From DATBGO01 sp963695645 (lineage in GTDB: Bacteria; Actinomycetota; Actinomycetes; Streptosporangiales; Streptosporangiaceae): a stretch of DNA of 64,000 nt. The position numbers and the translations under genes were made by a program. The stretch spans positions 186,001-250,000 of the forward strand of contig CAVOHC010000017.1 in the NCBI GenBank assembly GCA_963695645.1, read 5' to 3'. Shown piece after piece: positions 8,559 through 16,460 of the stretch (position 1 is its first letter; each line of letters opens with the position of its first letter). The notes beneath the pieces are model-generated. The model saw only the letters and a program-made list of their open reading frames with translations. It ran no database searches and was not told the origin of the DNA.

Positions 8559-8591
8559 CTAGAGCATCGCAGGCCCGCACGCTCTAGTCAA
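8559..8591 (-). promoter_or_regulatory. Promoter with overlapping inverted repeat, upstream of leader peptide
   Basis: On the reverse strand TTGACT (8591-8586) and GATGCT (8568-8563) are separated by 17 bases, a good sigma-70-type arrangement. The expected start point is near the A of the leader-peptide ATG at 8556. A perfect 7-base inverted repeat, CTAGAGC (8559-8565) and GCTCTAG (8581-8587), overlaps both hexamers and could be a repressor operator. Confidence 0.5.
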
Positions 8592-8801
8592 TATTTCCGA
8601 CCGCTATTATCGAGAATGCGATCATGCGGCTTCAGGTGTCGATCGACGCGCTCGTAGGTCCCGGGGTGATGCCATTCTGGCGGGCCGTGAATGATCGGGT
8701 CATCGAGGAAGGTTCCGGAGCACGACCCGCTGGACACCGGCCCGCCGAGGATACTTGCTGGCCGATGTCGAGAATGTCCTGCCGGGGCCGACATGCCAGG
8801 A

Positions 8802-10190
8802 TCAGCAGTCCGACAGGCGCTCCGACAAGTAGCCGACCAGGCCGTCGATGCCGACCCGTTCCTGCTTCATCGAATCCCGCTCCCGTACCGTGACCGCCTG
8901 GTCGTTCAGGGTGTCGAAATCGATGGTCACGCAGTAAGGGGTGCCGATCTCGTCCTGGCGCCGGTAGCGGCGGCCGATCGCGCTGGCGTCGTCGAACTCG
9001 GCGTTCCAGTTCCTGCGCAGCCTCGCCGCGACGTCCCTGGCCTTAGGGGACAGGTCCGCGTTGCGCGACAACGGCAGCACGGCGACCTTGACCGGGGCAA
9101 TCCGGTAATCGAGCCGCAGCACGGTCCGCTTCTCCATGTTGCCCTTGGCATCGGGCGCCTCGTCCTCGGTATAGGCGTCGAGCAGGAACGCGAGCATCGC
9201 CCGGTCCACGCCCCCGGCGGGCTCGATCACGTACGGGATGTACCGCTCCCCAGACTCCGCGTCCAGGTAGGACATGTCCTGGCCGGAGGCGCGGGCGTGG
9301 GTGGACAGGTCGAAGTCGGTCCGGTTGGCGATCCCCTCCAGCTCGCCCCACTCGCTGCCGGGGAAGTCGTAGCGGTACTCGATGTCGACCGTGCGCTTGG
9401 AATAGTGCGAGCGCTTCTCGTCGGGGTGCTCATACAGCCGCAGGTTGTCTCCGCTGATCCCGAGGTTGAGGTACCAGCCCCGGCGGGTCTCGATCCAGCG
9501 CTCGTGCCATTCCTCGTCGGTGCCCGGCTTGACGAAGAACTCCATCTCCATCTGCTCGAATTCGCGGGTCCTGAAGATGAAGTTGCCCGGCGTGATCTCG
9601 TTCCGGAACGACTTGCCGACCTGCCCGATCCCGAACGGCACCTTCTTGCGGGAGGTCTGCAGCACGTTGCGGTAGTTGATGAAGATTCCCTGCGCCGTCT
9701 CGGGCCGCAGGTAGGCAAGGCCGGATTCATCCTCGGTAGCCCCGAGGTAGGTGCGGAGCATGCCGTTGAACATCCGCGGCTCGGCGAAGGCGCCCTTGGT
9801 CCCGCAGTGCGGGCAGGCGATCTGGGCCAGGCCGCCCTCCGGAGGGTGCCCGTGCTTCTGCTCGTAGTTCTCGATCAGGTGATCGGCGCGGAACCGCCGG
9901 TGGCAGGACAGGCACTCGGTCAGCGGCTCGACGAACTCGGTGAGGTGGCCGCTGGCCTGCCAGACCTCCGGGGCGAGGATCACGCAGGAGTCGAGGCCGA
10001 CGATGTCCTCGCGTTCTTGCACCATCGAGCGCCACCATTGCCGCTTGATGTTGTTCTTGATCTCCACGCCGAGCGGGCCGTAGTCCCACGATGCGCGCAG
10101 GCCGCCGTATATCTCGCTGGACGGGAACACGATGCCGCGGCGCTTGCAGAGGCTCACTAGAATGTCCATGCGATCACTGCGTCGGGCCAT
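8802..10190 (-). CDS. glyS: Glycyl-tRNA synthetase (alpha2 type)
   Basis: Class II aminoacyl-tRNA synthetase charging tRNA-Gly. The 462-residue length and N-terminus MDILVSLCKRRGIVFPSSEIYGG are those of the homodimeric bacterial/eukaryotic form. Motif 2 region: GKSFRNEITPGNFIFRTREFEQMEMEFF (about residues 215-240). Cys pairs CLSC and CPHC (about residues 98-140) form the zinc-like insertion. The C-terminal anticodon-binding domain includes APVKVAVLPL and ends GYLSERL. ATG at 10190 is preceded by GGAG with 7-base spacing; a TTG one codon upstream is not needed. It is transcribed alone; the gene upstream is divergent. Confidence 0.95.
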   Translation of the reverse strand: MARRSDRMDILVSLCKRRGIVFPSSEIYGGLRASWDYGPLGVEIKNNIKRQWWRSMVQEREDIVGLDSCVILAPEVWQASGHLTEFVEPLTECLSCHRRFRADHLIENYEQKHGHPPEGGLAQIACPHCGTKGAFAEPRMFNGMLRTYLGATEDESGLAYLRPETAQGIFINYRNVLQTSRKKVPFGIGQVGKSFRNEITPGNFIFRTREFEQMEMEFFVKPGTDEEWHERWIETRRGWYLNLGISGDNLRLYEHPDEKRSHYSKRTVDIEYRYDFPGSEWGELEGIANRTDFDLSTHARASGQDMSYLDAESGERYIPYVIEPAGGVDRAMLAFLLDAYTEDEAPDAKGNMEKRTVLRLDYRIAPVKVAVLPLSRNADLSPKARDVAARLRRNWNAEFDDASAIGRRYRRQDEIGTPYCVTIDFDTLNDQAVTVRERDSMKQERVGIDGLVGYLSERLSDC

Positions 10191-10193
10191 CAA

Positions 10194-10609
10194 GGGTCTC
10201 CATCCGGCTGGCGGTCGGCGGCTTGCGGGGCGCGCGCAAACCCGGTTTGCGGAGCGCGGTTTGAAGTCAGCTTAGCGGTCAGCCACACCGGCGGTGCGGC
10301 CATCGGGTTCAGTACCGGGGACCACAATCAGCCCGCCGACGAGGCGATCGCAGGCGCAGTCGCCGGCGGACCAGAGGACCAAGCGAGCGTCCGTGACCTG
10401 ACGTAGCCGCCCGACGCGCGGTCCAGTCCCTGACCCCGGCACGCCGCAGACCCGAAGCGATGGCCGACGGAGCCAGACGCAATCGTCGGGCAACAGGCCG
10501 TATCTTTGGGGTGCGGACAAAATCCCCGCGGCGAGGACAGAATCCTTGCGGCGGGACAGCGGATTATCATCGACGGGCCGGGGTGGCCGGCCGGGGAGGA
10601 ACCATCAGG
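10194..10609. other. Intergenic region between divergent glyS and membrane-protein gene, with a 20-bp repeat
   Basis: 416 bases without a convincing gene. Near the right end (10515-10559) lie two copies of GGACAnAATCCnnGCGGCG at 10515 and 10535, plus a partial third copy, GGACAG, at 10554. The 20-base period places all copies on one face of the helix about 50-95 bases before the GTG of the next gene. This could be a regulator-binding site. No T-box structure for glyS was recognised. Confidence 0.5.
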
Positions 10610-10963
10610 GTGAGCAGCAACCGGTCCCGGCAGTCCCGGCGTCGGCCGGTGCCCAAGGGCCAGGCGATGTACACGCCCGGCGCCTCGCCGACCCGCCGGT
10701 CGGTGGAGCAGGCCAGCGCCACGCCGCTGGTCTTCCTGCACCAGTTGCCGATCTGGCTGCCGCCGCTGGTAACCGTCGTGCTGCTGGTCACGGGCCTTGC
10801 GGTCCGGGGCATTGCGGGCGCGGTGGCGTTGTTCCTGCTGGCCGGATTGCTCGGCTGGCTGGCGTTCGCCTCCTGGCCGGGGCTGAGCAGCCGGGGACGG
10901 CTCGGCCGCGCACTGGCGATCGGCTGCGTTCTCGCCCTGGCGGGATTGCAGGCCAGCCGGTAG
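10610..10963 (+). CDS. Small two/three-helix membrane protein of unknown function
   Basis: 117 residues. The basic N-terminus (SSNRSRQSRRRPVPKGQAMYTPG) is cytoplasmic. Three hydrophobic segments follow: about residues 48-62, 63-85 and 95-112 (WLPPLVTVVLLVTGL, GIAGAVALFLLAGLLGWLAF, ALAIGCVLALAGL). It resembles a small conserved actinomycete membrane family found near uppS (probably the group catalogued as DUF6703, from memory). The GTG at 10610 has GGAGGA nine bases upstream, which decides the start over longer readings. It is convergent with uppS, with 18 bases between the ends. Function unknown. Confidence 0.68.
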   Translation: MSSNRSRQSRRRPVPKGQAMYTPGASPTRRSVEQASATPLVFLHQLPIWLPPLVTVVLLVTGLAVRGIAGAVALFLLAGLLGWLAFASWPGLSSRGRLGRALAIGCVLALAGLQASR

Positions 10964-10981
10964 CCAGGGCCGGGGTGCGGT

Positions 10982-11764
10982 TCAGGGCAGCGGATTCGGT
11001 TCCGCTCCGCCGTACCTGCGGTCCCTGCTGGCGTAGATCTCGCAGGCATGCCACAGGTGCCGCCGGTCGAAGTCAGGGAACAGCGTGTCAAGGAAGACGA
11101 ACTCGGCGTAGGCAGACTGCCAGATCAGGAAGTTCGAGGTCCGCTGCTCGCCGGAGGACCTGACGAACAGGTCCACGTCGGGAACGCCCGGCTCGTCGAG
11201 ATAGCGGGCGAAGACCTTCTCGTCGATCTTGCTGGCCCGGAGCTTACCGGCGGCCACATCGGCGGCGATGGCCGCCGCGGCGTCGGCGATCTCCGCCCGG
11301 CCGCCGTAGTTGACGCAGAACTGCAAGGTCAGTACCGAGTTGCCGGCCGTCATCTGCTCGGCGTCTTCGAGTTCACTGATAACGCTCCGCCACAGCCGGG
11401 GCCGCCGGCCTGCCCAGCGGACCCGCACGCCCATCTCATTCAGCTGGTCGCGCCGCCGCCTGATCACGTCCCTGTTGAAACCCATCAGGAACCGCACCTC
11501 GTCCGGCGAGCGCCGCCAGTTCTCGGTGGAGAACGCGTACGCCGACAGGTACGGGATGCCCAGCTCGATCGCGCCCATGATCACGTCGAAGAGCGAATGC
11601 TCGCCCCGCTTGTGCCCCTCGATCCTCGGCAGCCCGCGCTGCTTGGCCCAGCGGCCGTTGCCGTCCATCACCAGGGCCACGTGCCGGGGCACGAACTCGG
11701 CCGGGATCGCCGGCGGCCGGGCACCGCCGGGATGCGGGTACGGCGGCCGCACACCGGACGTCAC
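10982..11764 (-). CDS. uppS: Isoprenyl transferase (undecaprenyl/polyprenyl diphosphate synthase)
   Basis: Cis-prenyltransferase that extends short prenyl diphosphates with isopentenyl diphosphate to make the lipid carrier for cell-wall polymers. Signature MDGNGRWAKQRGL (about residues 33-45, catalytic Asp), then ENWRRSP, CVNYGGR and the C-terminal DLFVRSSGEQRTSNFLIWQ segment. Length 260 residues. It starts at a GTG whose GTGA overlaps the recO stop, so translation is probably coupled to recO. The recO-uppS pairing is a usual actinomycete arrangement. Confidence 0.94.
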   Translation of the reverse strand: MTSGVRPPYPHPGGARPPAIPAEFVPRHVALVMDGNGRWAKQRGLPRIEGHKRGEHSLFDVIMGAIELGIPYLSAYAFSTENWRRSPDEVRFLMGFNRDVIRRRRDQLNEMGVRVRWAGRRPRLWRSVISELEDAEQMTAGNSVLTLQFCVNYGGRAEIADAAAAIAADVAAGKLRASKIDEKVFARYLDEPGVPDVDLFVRSSGEQRTSNFLIWQSAYAEFVFLDTLFPDFDRRHLWHACEIYASRDRRYGGAEPNPLP

Positions 11765-12558
11765 GCGTGCTCCACATGGCGCAGCGAGCGGATCGAGTGC
11801 TCCAGGTGCCATTGCAGGTAGGCGGCGACCAGGCCGCTGCACTCGATCTGGTGCCTGCGCTCGCTGGCGTCCGCGTGCACCCAGTCGCCGCGCAGCAGCG
11901 CGCTCATCAGGCTGACCGTGTGCGCCGAGGGAGTGGCGGCTCCCGGTGCCCGGCACGACCGGCAGACCAGCCCGCCGGCGCCGATCGCGAATGCCCGGAA
12001 CACGCGAGCCGCCGCACCGGGGGCCTGCGCGCCTGGGCGGTCCTCGGCGGTCGCCCCGGCCGGGTCCGGGGCGCGGGCACCGCATACCGCGCATTCGTCG
12101 AGGGCCGGCGCGTACCCGGCCACCGCCAGGGACCTGAGCAAGTACGCGTCGAGCACGAGCCGCGGGTCATGCTGGCCCTCGCCGAGCGCCCGCAGGCCGC
12201 CGACGAGCAGCAGGAACTGCCTGATCGCCGGTTCCTTCTCGACCGGGGTGAACTTCTCCGCCGTCTCCAGCATCGCGGTCCCTGTCGTGTACCGCGGATA
12301 GTCGCTCGACAACGGCTCACCGTACGCCCGCACCGTCTCCGCCTGGGTGATCACATCAAGCGATCGCCCGGTGTAGAGCTGAAGATCAACATGGTTGAAC
12401 GGCTCCAGGCGGCCGCCGAACCTGGACTTCGTGCGGCGCACCCCTTTGGCCACCGCGCGGACCCGGCCCGCCCGCTTGGCGAGCACGGTCACGATGCGAT
12501 CGGCCTCGCCCAGCTTCTGGGTGCGCAGCACGATGCCGTCGTCACGGTAGCTGCCCAC
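11761..12558 (-). CDS. recO: DNA repair protein RecO
   Basis: Recombination mediator that helps load RecA on SSB-coated DNA in the RecFOR pathway. The N-terminal OB fold starts YRDDGIVLRTQKLGEADRIVTVL. The helical C-terminal domain has a zinc-type pair, CAVC (about residue 165) and CRSC (about residue 210). GTG at 12558 gives an N-terminus that lines up with family members (xSYRDDG); an in-frame ATG at 12576 is the alternative. The stop overlaps the uppS start by four bases. The loop between the Cys pairs is an Ala/Pro/Gly-rich insertion. Confidence 0.9.
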   Translation of the reverse strand: MGSYRDDGIVLRTQKLGEADRIVTVLAKRAGRVRAVAKGVRRTKSRFGGRLEPFNHVDLQLYTGRSLDVITQAETVRAYGEPLSSDYPRYTTGTAMLETAEKFTPVEKEPAIRQFLLLVGGLRALGEGQHDPRLVLDAYLLRSLAVAGYAPALDECAVCGARAPDPAGATAEDRPGAQAPGAAARVFRAFAIGAGGLVCRSCRAPGAATPSAHTVSLMSALLRGDWVHADASERRHQIECSGLVAAYLQWHLEHSIRSLRHVEHA

Positions 12559-12726
12559 CCCGTCATTGTCGCGCATACCCGGCCATCCGCCCGGCATCTG
12601 CCCCGGCCCGCCACCGGTCAGCCTTCCTTGATCGTGGTGGATCGGTGGCGCCCGGCGCCCACCGATCACCCATGATCATGGAAGCGGGTGCCGACCCGGC
12701 CGCGTTATCCGGTAGGCCGCGGCCGC

Positions 12727-13350
12727 TCAGTCTGACGGGGCGCCCTGTTCGGTCATGGTGATGACGTCGCGGGCGCGGGCGGCCCCGATGCCGAGCTGCG
12801 CGCCGATCTGGAGCGCCGCCCGGCGCTGCTGCTGGCTCAGCGGGCCGCCTGCCAGCCCGATCCGCACCACATCGGCAAGGAGCCACCATCTCGCCTGGTC
12901 GACCAGCTGGGCGGCAAGCCCGTTCAGCAGGCCCGGCATTTGGGCCTGCTGGGACTGGCGCGCGAGGTCAGCCTCGAGCGCGGCGTCGTCGTAGCCGATC
13001 AGGCCGGCTTCCCTGATCACCTCGACGGCCCGGTGCCGGGCCGACACACTGCGGGGGTCGCCCGCGCGGAGCATCGCCACCGCCGCGGCCTGCGTGCCAG
13101 CAGGTAGTGCCGCCTGCATCTGGGCAATCGTGGGCAACGCCAGCAGATCCAGCCGGTACCGCGTGCCGCAGACCGTGCACTGGAGATGCTCGGGGGCCTT
13201 TCCCAGCGGCAGGACAGGGACTAGCAGAAACGTCATCCAGCGCCGACCCGAGAGCTGCCGGTACGCGCGGTCGCCGCCACAGCGCTCGCAGTGGCAGCTG
13301 CCATGCCCGTTGGTCGAGAAGAAGAACCGCTGTCCGAGGATGGCGCCCAA
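12727..13350 (-). CDS. Zinc-ribbon protein with TerB-like helical domain
   Basis: 207 residues. N-terminal zinc ribbon with two Cys pairs, CERC (about residue 21) and CTVC (about residue 58), flanking a hydrophobic WMTFLLVPVLPLG segment. The rest is helical (HRAVEVIREAGLIGYDDAALEADL and a final QQQRRAALQIGAQLGI) and looks like the TerB-type fold found in actinomycete proteins labelled tellurite-resistance-like. No tellurite operon is present, so that name should not be read as function. It is a single gene with no close partners; a large inverted repeat lies just upstream of its start. Confidence 0.65.
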   Translation of the reverse strand: MGAILGQRFFFSTNGHGSCHCERCGGDRAYRQLSGRRWMTFLLVPVLPLGKAPEHLQCTVCGTRYRLDLLALPTIAQMQAALPAGTQAAAVAMLRAGDPRSVSARHRAVEVIREAGLIGYDDAALEADLARQSQQAQMPGLLNGLAAQLVDQARWWLLADVVRIGLAGGPLSQQQRRAALQIGAQLGIGAARARDVITMTEQGAPSD

Positions 13351-13368
13351 ACCCGACTTCCCTCCAGC

Positions 13369-13448
13369 CCCTCCCGCGGGCGATCATGCCGGTCAGAGCA
13401 ACGCAGAACCAGCAGATCATCACATAGCTGGCATGATCAACGGGAGGG
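13369..13448. repeat. Two-block inverted repeat upstream of zinc-ribbon gene
   Basis: Left arm: CCCTCCCG (13369-13376), a 5-base spacer, then GATCATGCC (13382-13390). Right arm: GGCATGATC (13430-13438), a 2-base spacer, then CGGGAGGG (13441-13448). Both blocks are perfectly complementary, and about 39 bases lie between the arms. The surrounding 13351-13718 gap (368 bases) holds no gene I can support. Confidence 0.6.
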
Positions 13449-13718
13449 TTAGGCATAACGCTACTGAATTCTCACTAATCCCGACGGAGAGATCGTAACC
13501 GCTCGGACGGCTCAGGATTACCCAGAACTCCCAGACGTCGGAATTAACCAGCCGCGCCGTACGGCGGCCCGGTACCGGGCGAGGGAATGCGGATCGGGCA
13601 ATTTCGACCGCGCAGCTGACGCACGGCGGCTGCGTGCCCCGCCACCAGCTATTCGCCGCGGGCGGCCCGGCCGACGGCCCCGGTCGGCTGCCGATCAGCC
13701 CGCGCGCCGTCGCACCGG

Positions 13719-14666
13719 TCAGTCGTAGAAGCCAAGACGGCGCAGCTGCTTCGCATCACGCTGCCAGTCCTTGGCGATCTTGATCCGCAGGTCCAGGTAG
13801 ACCCGGGTGCCCAGGAGCGCCTCGATCTGGCGCCGGGCCCTCGATCCGACCTCCTTGAGCCTGGCCCCCTTGGCGCCGATCACTATCGCCTTCTGGCTCT
13901 GCCGCTCCACGTACATGATCGCGTGCACGTCGATGAGGTCGTCGCGGCCTGCCCTGGGTGCCATCTCATCAACCATGACCGCGATGGAATGCGGGAGTTC
14001 GTCGCGCACCCCCTCCAGGATGGCCTCCCGGATCAGCTCGGCAACCAGCCGCTGCTCAGGCTCGTCTGTCTCCTCGCCGTCCGGGTACAGCGGTCGGCCC
14101 TCAGGCAGCCGCGCGACCAGCACATCGGCGAGCACGTCCAGCTGGAACCCGGATGCGGCGGATACCGGCACCACGTCCGCCCATGCGCCGAGCTGGCCCA
14201 CGGCCGCGAGCTGCGCGGCAATCTGCTGATGCGACGCCTGGTCCGTCTTGGTCACGATGGCGACGACCGGAGCCTTGGTTGTCGCGGCAAGCTCTCCCGC
14301 CAGGTACTTATCGCCAGGCCCGATACGTTCCGTCGCGGGCAGGCAGAAGCCGATGACATCCACCTCGGCCAGTGTCGCGCGGACCAGGCTGTCCAGGCGC
14401 TCGCCCAGCAGCGTGCGCGGCCGGTGCAGTCCAGGCGTGTCGACGATGATCAGCTGGGCATCCGGCCGGTGCACGATCCCGCGGATCGCCCTGCGGGTGG
14501 TCTGCGGCCGACTGCTGGTGATCGCCACCTTGGCCCCGACGAGCGCGTTCATCAGGGTGGACTTGCCGACGTTCGGCCGGCCAGCGAAGCAGGCAAAGCC
14601 GGACCTGAACGCGGTCGGCTCTGGCCCGGGCGAGCGCTCCTGCGACGGTGTCTGCGGCGATCCCAC
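13719..14666 (-). CDS. era: GTPase Era
   Basis: Essential GTPase that binds 16S rRNA near its 3' end during 30S maturation. 315 residues. G1 GRPNVGKST (about residue 32), G2 region RPQTTRR, G3 DTPGLHRP (about residue 80) and G4 TKTD (about residue 143) are followed by the C-terminal KH domain with VIGAKGARLKEVGSRARRQIE. GTG at 14666 with AGGAGA about 10 bases upstream gives a normal N-terminal tail; the open frame continues to 14801, but that part is low-complexity. It lies downstream of the cytidine-deaminase-like gene and corC, the typical ybeY-corC-era order. Confidence 0.95.
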   Translation of the reverse strand: MGSPQTPSQERSPGPEPTAFRSGFACFAGRPNVGKSTLMNALVGAKVAITSSRPQTTRRAIRGIVHRPDAQLIIVDTPGLHRPRTLLGERLDSLVRATLAEVDVIGFCLPATERIGPGDKYLAGELAATTKAPVVAIVTKTDQASHQQIAAQLAAVGQLGAWADVVPVSAASGFQLDVLADVLVARLPEGRPLYPDGEETDEPEQRLVAELIREAILEGVRDELPHSIAVMVDEMAPRAGRDDLIDVHAIMYVERQSQKAIVIGAKGARLKEVGSRARRQIEALLGTRVYLDLRIKIAKDWQRDAKQLRRLGFYD

Positions 14667-14813
14667 GTCGCGATTGTCTCCTACCAGGACGCCTCCGCCT
14701 AACTCGCGCTGGCCGCGGCGGCCGCGGCGCCCGGGCTGCCGCGGTCCCGGTGCTCCCCCGCGCCGCGGCGCCCGGCAGGACGGCAACGGCACCGCCCGCA
14801 CGGGCGGGCTTTC
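14667..14813. terminator. GC hairpin in the cytidine-deaminase-like/era gap
   Basis: CCGCCCG-CA-CGGGCGG around 14793-14808, followed on the plus strand by GCTTTCTC. On the coding (minus) strand it lies just after the cytidine-deaminase-like stop and lacks a T-run, so it may only attenuate or stabilise mRNA. Confidence 0.3.
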
Positions 14814-15158
14814 TCAGGGCCGCAGCGCCGCGCGCAACGTGCCATCCGGCGCCACGTGAAACACGACTGCTTCCGGGCCAAGGTCGCGGACCGCGGCAAG
14901 GTCGCCCGGGTCAGGCCCGTCGGATTCGCTGATCAGCGCGGCCGCCTCCAGGCTGGCTGCCCCGCTGGACACCGCCATCGCGACGGCCAGCTGCAGCGCG
15001 GACAGGCGCAGCGAAGGGAGCGACACGGCCGCGGCGGCATAGGTCCGGCCGGTCTCGTCACGGACCGAAGCGCCCTCGGCAGCAGTCACCCGCGCACGGG
15101 CCGCTCGGGCTAGCGCGATGATCTTGAGGTCTTCCTGACCGGGCTGCGCCTCGCTCAC
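14814..15158 (-). CDS. Cytidine-deaminase-like protein lacking catalytic motifs
   Basis: 114 residues similar to the small actinomycete proteins labelled cytidine deaminase that sit between corC and era: IIALARAARARVTAAEGASVRDETGRTYAAAAVSLPSLRLSALQLAVAMAV. The zinc site of true deaminases, (C/H)AE with PCxxC, is absent, so deamination is unlikely; a structural or binding role is possible. GTG at 15158 overlaps the corC stop (GTGA), so the gene is translationally coupled to corC. Confidence 0.7.
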   Translation of the reverse strand: MSEAQPGQEDLKIIALARAARARVTAAEGASVRDETGRTYAAAAVSLPSLRLSALQLAVAMAVSSGAASLEAAALISESDGPDPGDLAAVRDLGPEAVVFHVAPDGTLRAALRP

Positions 15159-16453
15159 CCGCCAGAGTCTAGTGCGCCCCCCAGCTGGCCGTTGCCGGTG
15201 GGCGCGGTGCGCTCGACGGTCACCGTCCCGATCCGGTTGCGCCGCCCAGCCAGGCTCTCCGCGGTCAGCCGCAGTCCCGCCACCGTAGCCACCGAGCCGG
15301 CGATCGGAACCTTCCCGAGCTGCTGGGCCAGCAGCCCGCCCACGGTCTCCACGTCTTCCGCCTCGATGGTGACGCCGAACAGCTCCGCAAGCTCCTCGAC
15401 CGGCAGCCGCGCGGTCACCCGGGCACGATCCTCGCCAAACCATTCCACCGGGGGCTGTTCCTTGTCGTACTCGTCGGCGATTTCCCCGACGATCTCCTCA
15501 AGGATGTCCTCGATCGTGACCAGCCCGGCGGTGCCGCCGTACTCATCGATGACGATGGCCAGGTGAATCTGGCGCCCCTGCATCTCCCTGAGCAGCTCGT
15601 CGATCGGCTTGCTCTCCGGCACGAAGGTCGCGGGCCGCATGATCGAGGAAACCTTCTCGACCGATTCGCCGTCACGGTGCTCGTGGCTGCGCGTGACGAT
15701 GTCCTTGAGATAGGCGATGCCGACGACATCGTCCAGGTTCTCCCCGACGACCGGGATCCTGGAGAAGCCGCTGCGCAGGGCGAGTGACAGCGCCTGCCGC
15801 AGCGTCTTGTCGCACTCGACGAAGACCATGTCGGTACGAGGCACCATCACCTCCCTGACGATGGTGTCGCCGAGCTCGAACACCGAATGGATCATCGCCC
15901 GCTCATCCGGCTGGATGATCCGGCGCTGCTCCAGCAGGTCGACAAGCCCGCGCAGGTCCTCCTCGGACCCTGACGGCCCGTCCCGCGATCCGCTGGTGCG
16001 GCCGAAAAGCCCGCCCGCGGCCAGCAGCCACCCCGGGAGCGGGCCGAGCAGCCGGACAACGGGCCGCAGCACGGATGACGCGGCGCTGGCCACCCGCACC
16101 GGGTTACGCCGTCCGATGGCGCGGGGCACGATTCCGGCCACGACGTAGATCAAGAAGGTCATGCAGACGGCCGTCACGGTGAAGGCACGCCAGCCGGGCC
16201 CGATCCAGTGCAGCAGCACCACGGTCACCAGCACCGTCGCGGTGACCTCGGCCGCCACCCTGGCGAGCAGCAGGACAAACAGGTAGCGCGGTACCTCGGC
16301 GAGCACTGCCTGCAGCGGCGTCCGAGCGGCGCCTCCCGCCCTGGCTAGTTCCTTCGCCCCGGCCCTGGACACCCGCAGCAGCGCGTCCGCCGCGCCGGCG
16401 CACCAGCCCGCGAGCAGCGTGAGCGCTAGTGCGGCCGCGAGCAGCCAGCCCAT
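15155..16453 (-). CDS. Hemolysin-C/CorC family membrane protein (CNNM transmembrane domain, CBS pair)
   Basis: 432 residues, inner-membrane protein. Hydrophobic helices at about residues 3-22, 60-85 and 95-115 form the CNNM (DUF21) domain. Two CBS domains (about residues 190-310) contain MVPRTDMVFVE and SGFSRIPVVGENLDDVVGIAYLKD. The C-terminal CorC/HlyC domain runs from WFGEDRARVTARLPVEEL. Members are linked to Mg/Co efflux or resistance; ligand unknown. ATG at 16453 has GGTGAG upstream and lies 8 bases after ybeY. It belongs to the phoH-ybeY-corC-cdd-like-era operon. Confidence 0.88.
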   Translation of the reverse strand: MGWLLAAALALTLLAGWCAGAADALLRVSRAGAKELARAGGAARTPLQAVLAEVPRYLFVLLLARVAAEVTATVLVTVVLLHWIGPGWRAFTVTAVCMTFLIYVVAGIVPRAIGRRNPVRVASAASSVLRPVVRLLGPLPGWLLAAGGLFGRTSGSRDGPSGSEEDLRGLVDLLEQRRIIQPDERAMIHSVFELGDTIVREVMVPRTDMVFVECDKTLRQALSLALRSGFSRIPVVGENLDDVVGIAYLKDIVTRSHEHRDGESVEKVSSIMRPATFVPESKPIDELLREMQGRQIHLAIVIDEYGGTAGLVTIEDILEEIVGEIADEYDKEQPPVEWFGEDRARVTARLPVEELAELFGVTIEAEDVETVGGLLAQQLGKVPIAGSVATVAGLRLTAESLAGRRNRIGTVTVERTAPTGNGQLGGALDSGG

Positions 16454-16460
16454 CGTGATC

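Noticed and set aside
8588..8794. Small reading frame in the gap downstream of glyS
   Set aside because: No ribosome site and no recognisable sequence; it overlaps the leader-peptide promoter region.
8802..10190. Long opposite-strand frames across glyS, lepA, rny and other core genes
   Set aside because: In high-GC DNA the complementary frames stay open by codon bias; they show no family motifs and the reverse genes are unmistakable.
12577..12669. Longer RecO starting at 12669
   Set aside because: The added residues are basic and Pro/Gly-rich, unlike RecO N-termini, which begin just before YRDDG.
12727..13350. Tellurite resistance determinant
   Set aside because: Only a TerB-like helical domain joined to a zinc ribbon is present, with no terC/terD genes around; the resistance label is not supported.
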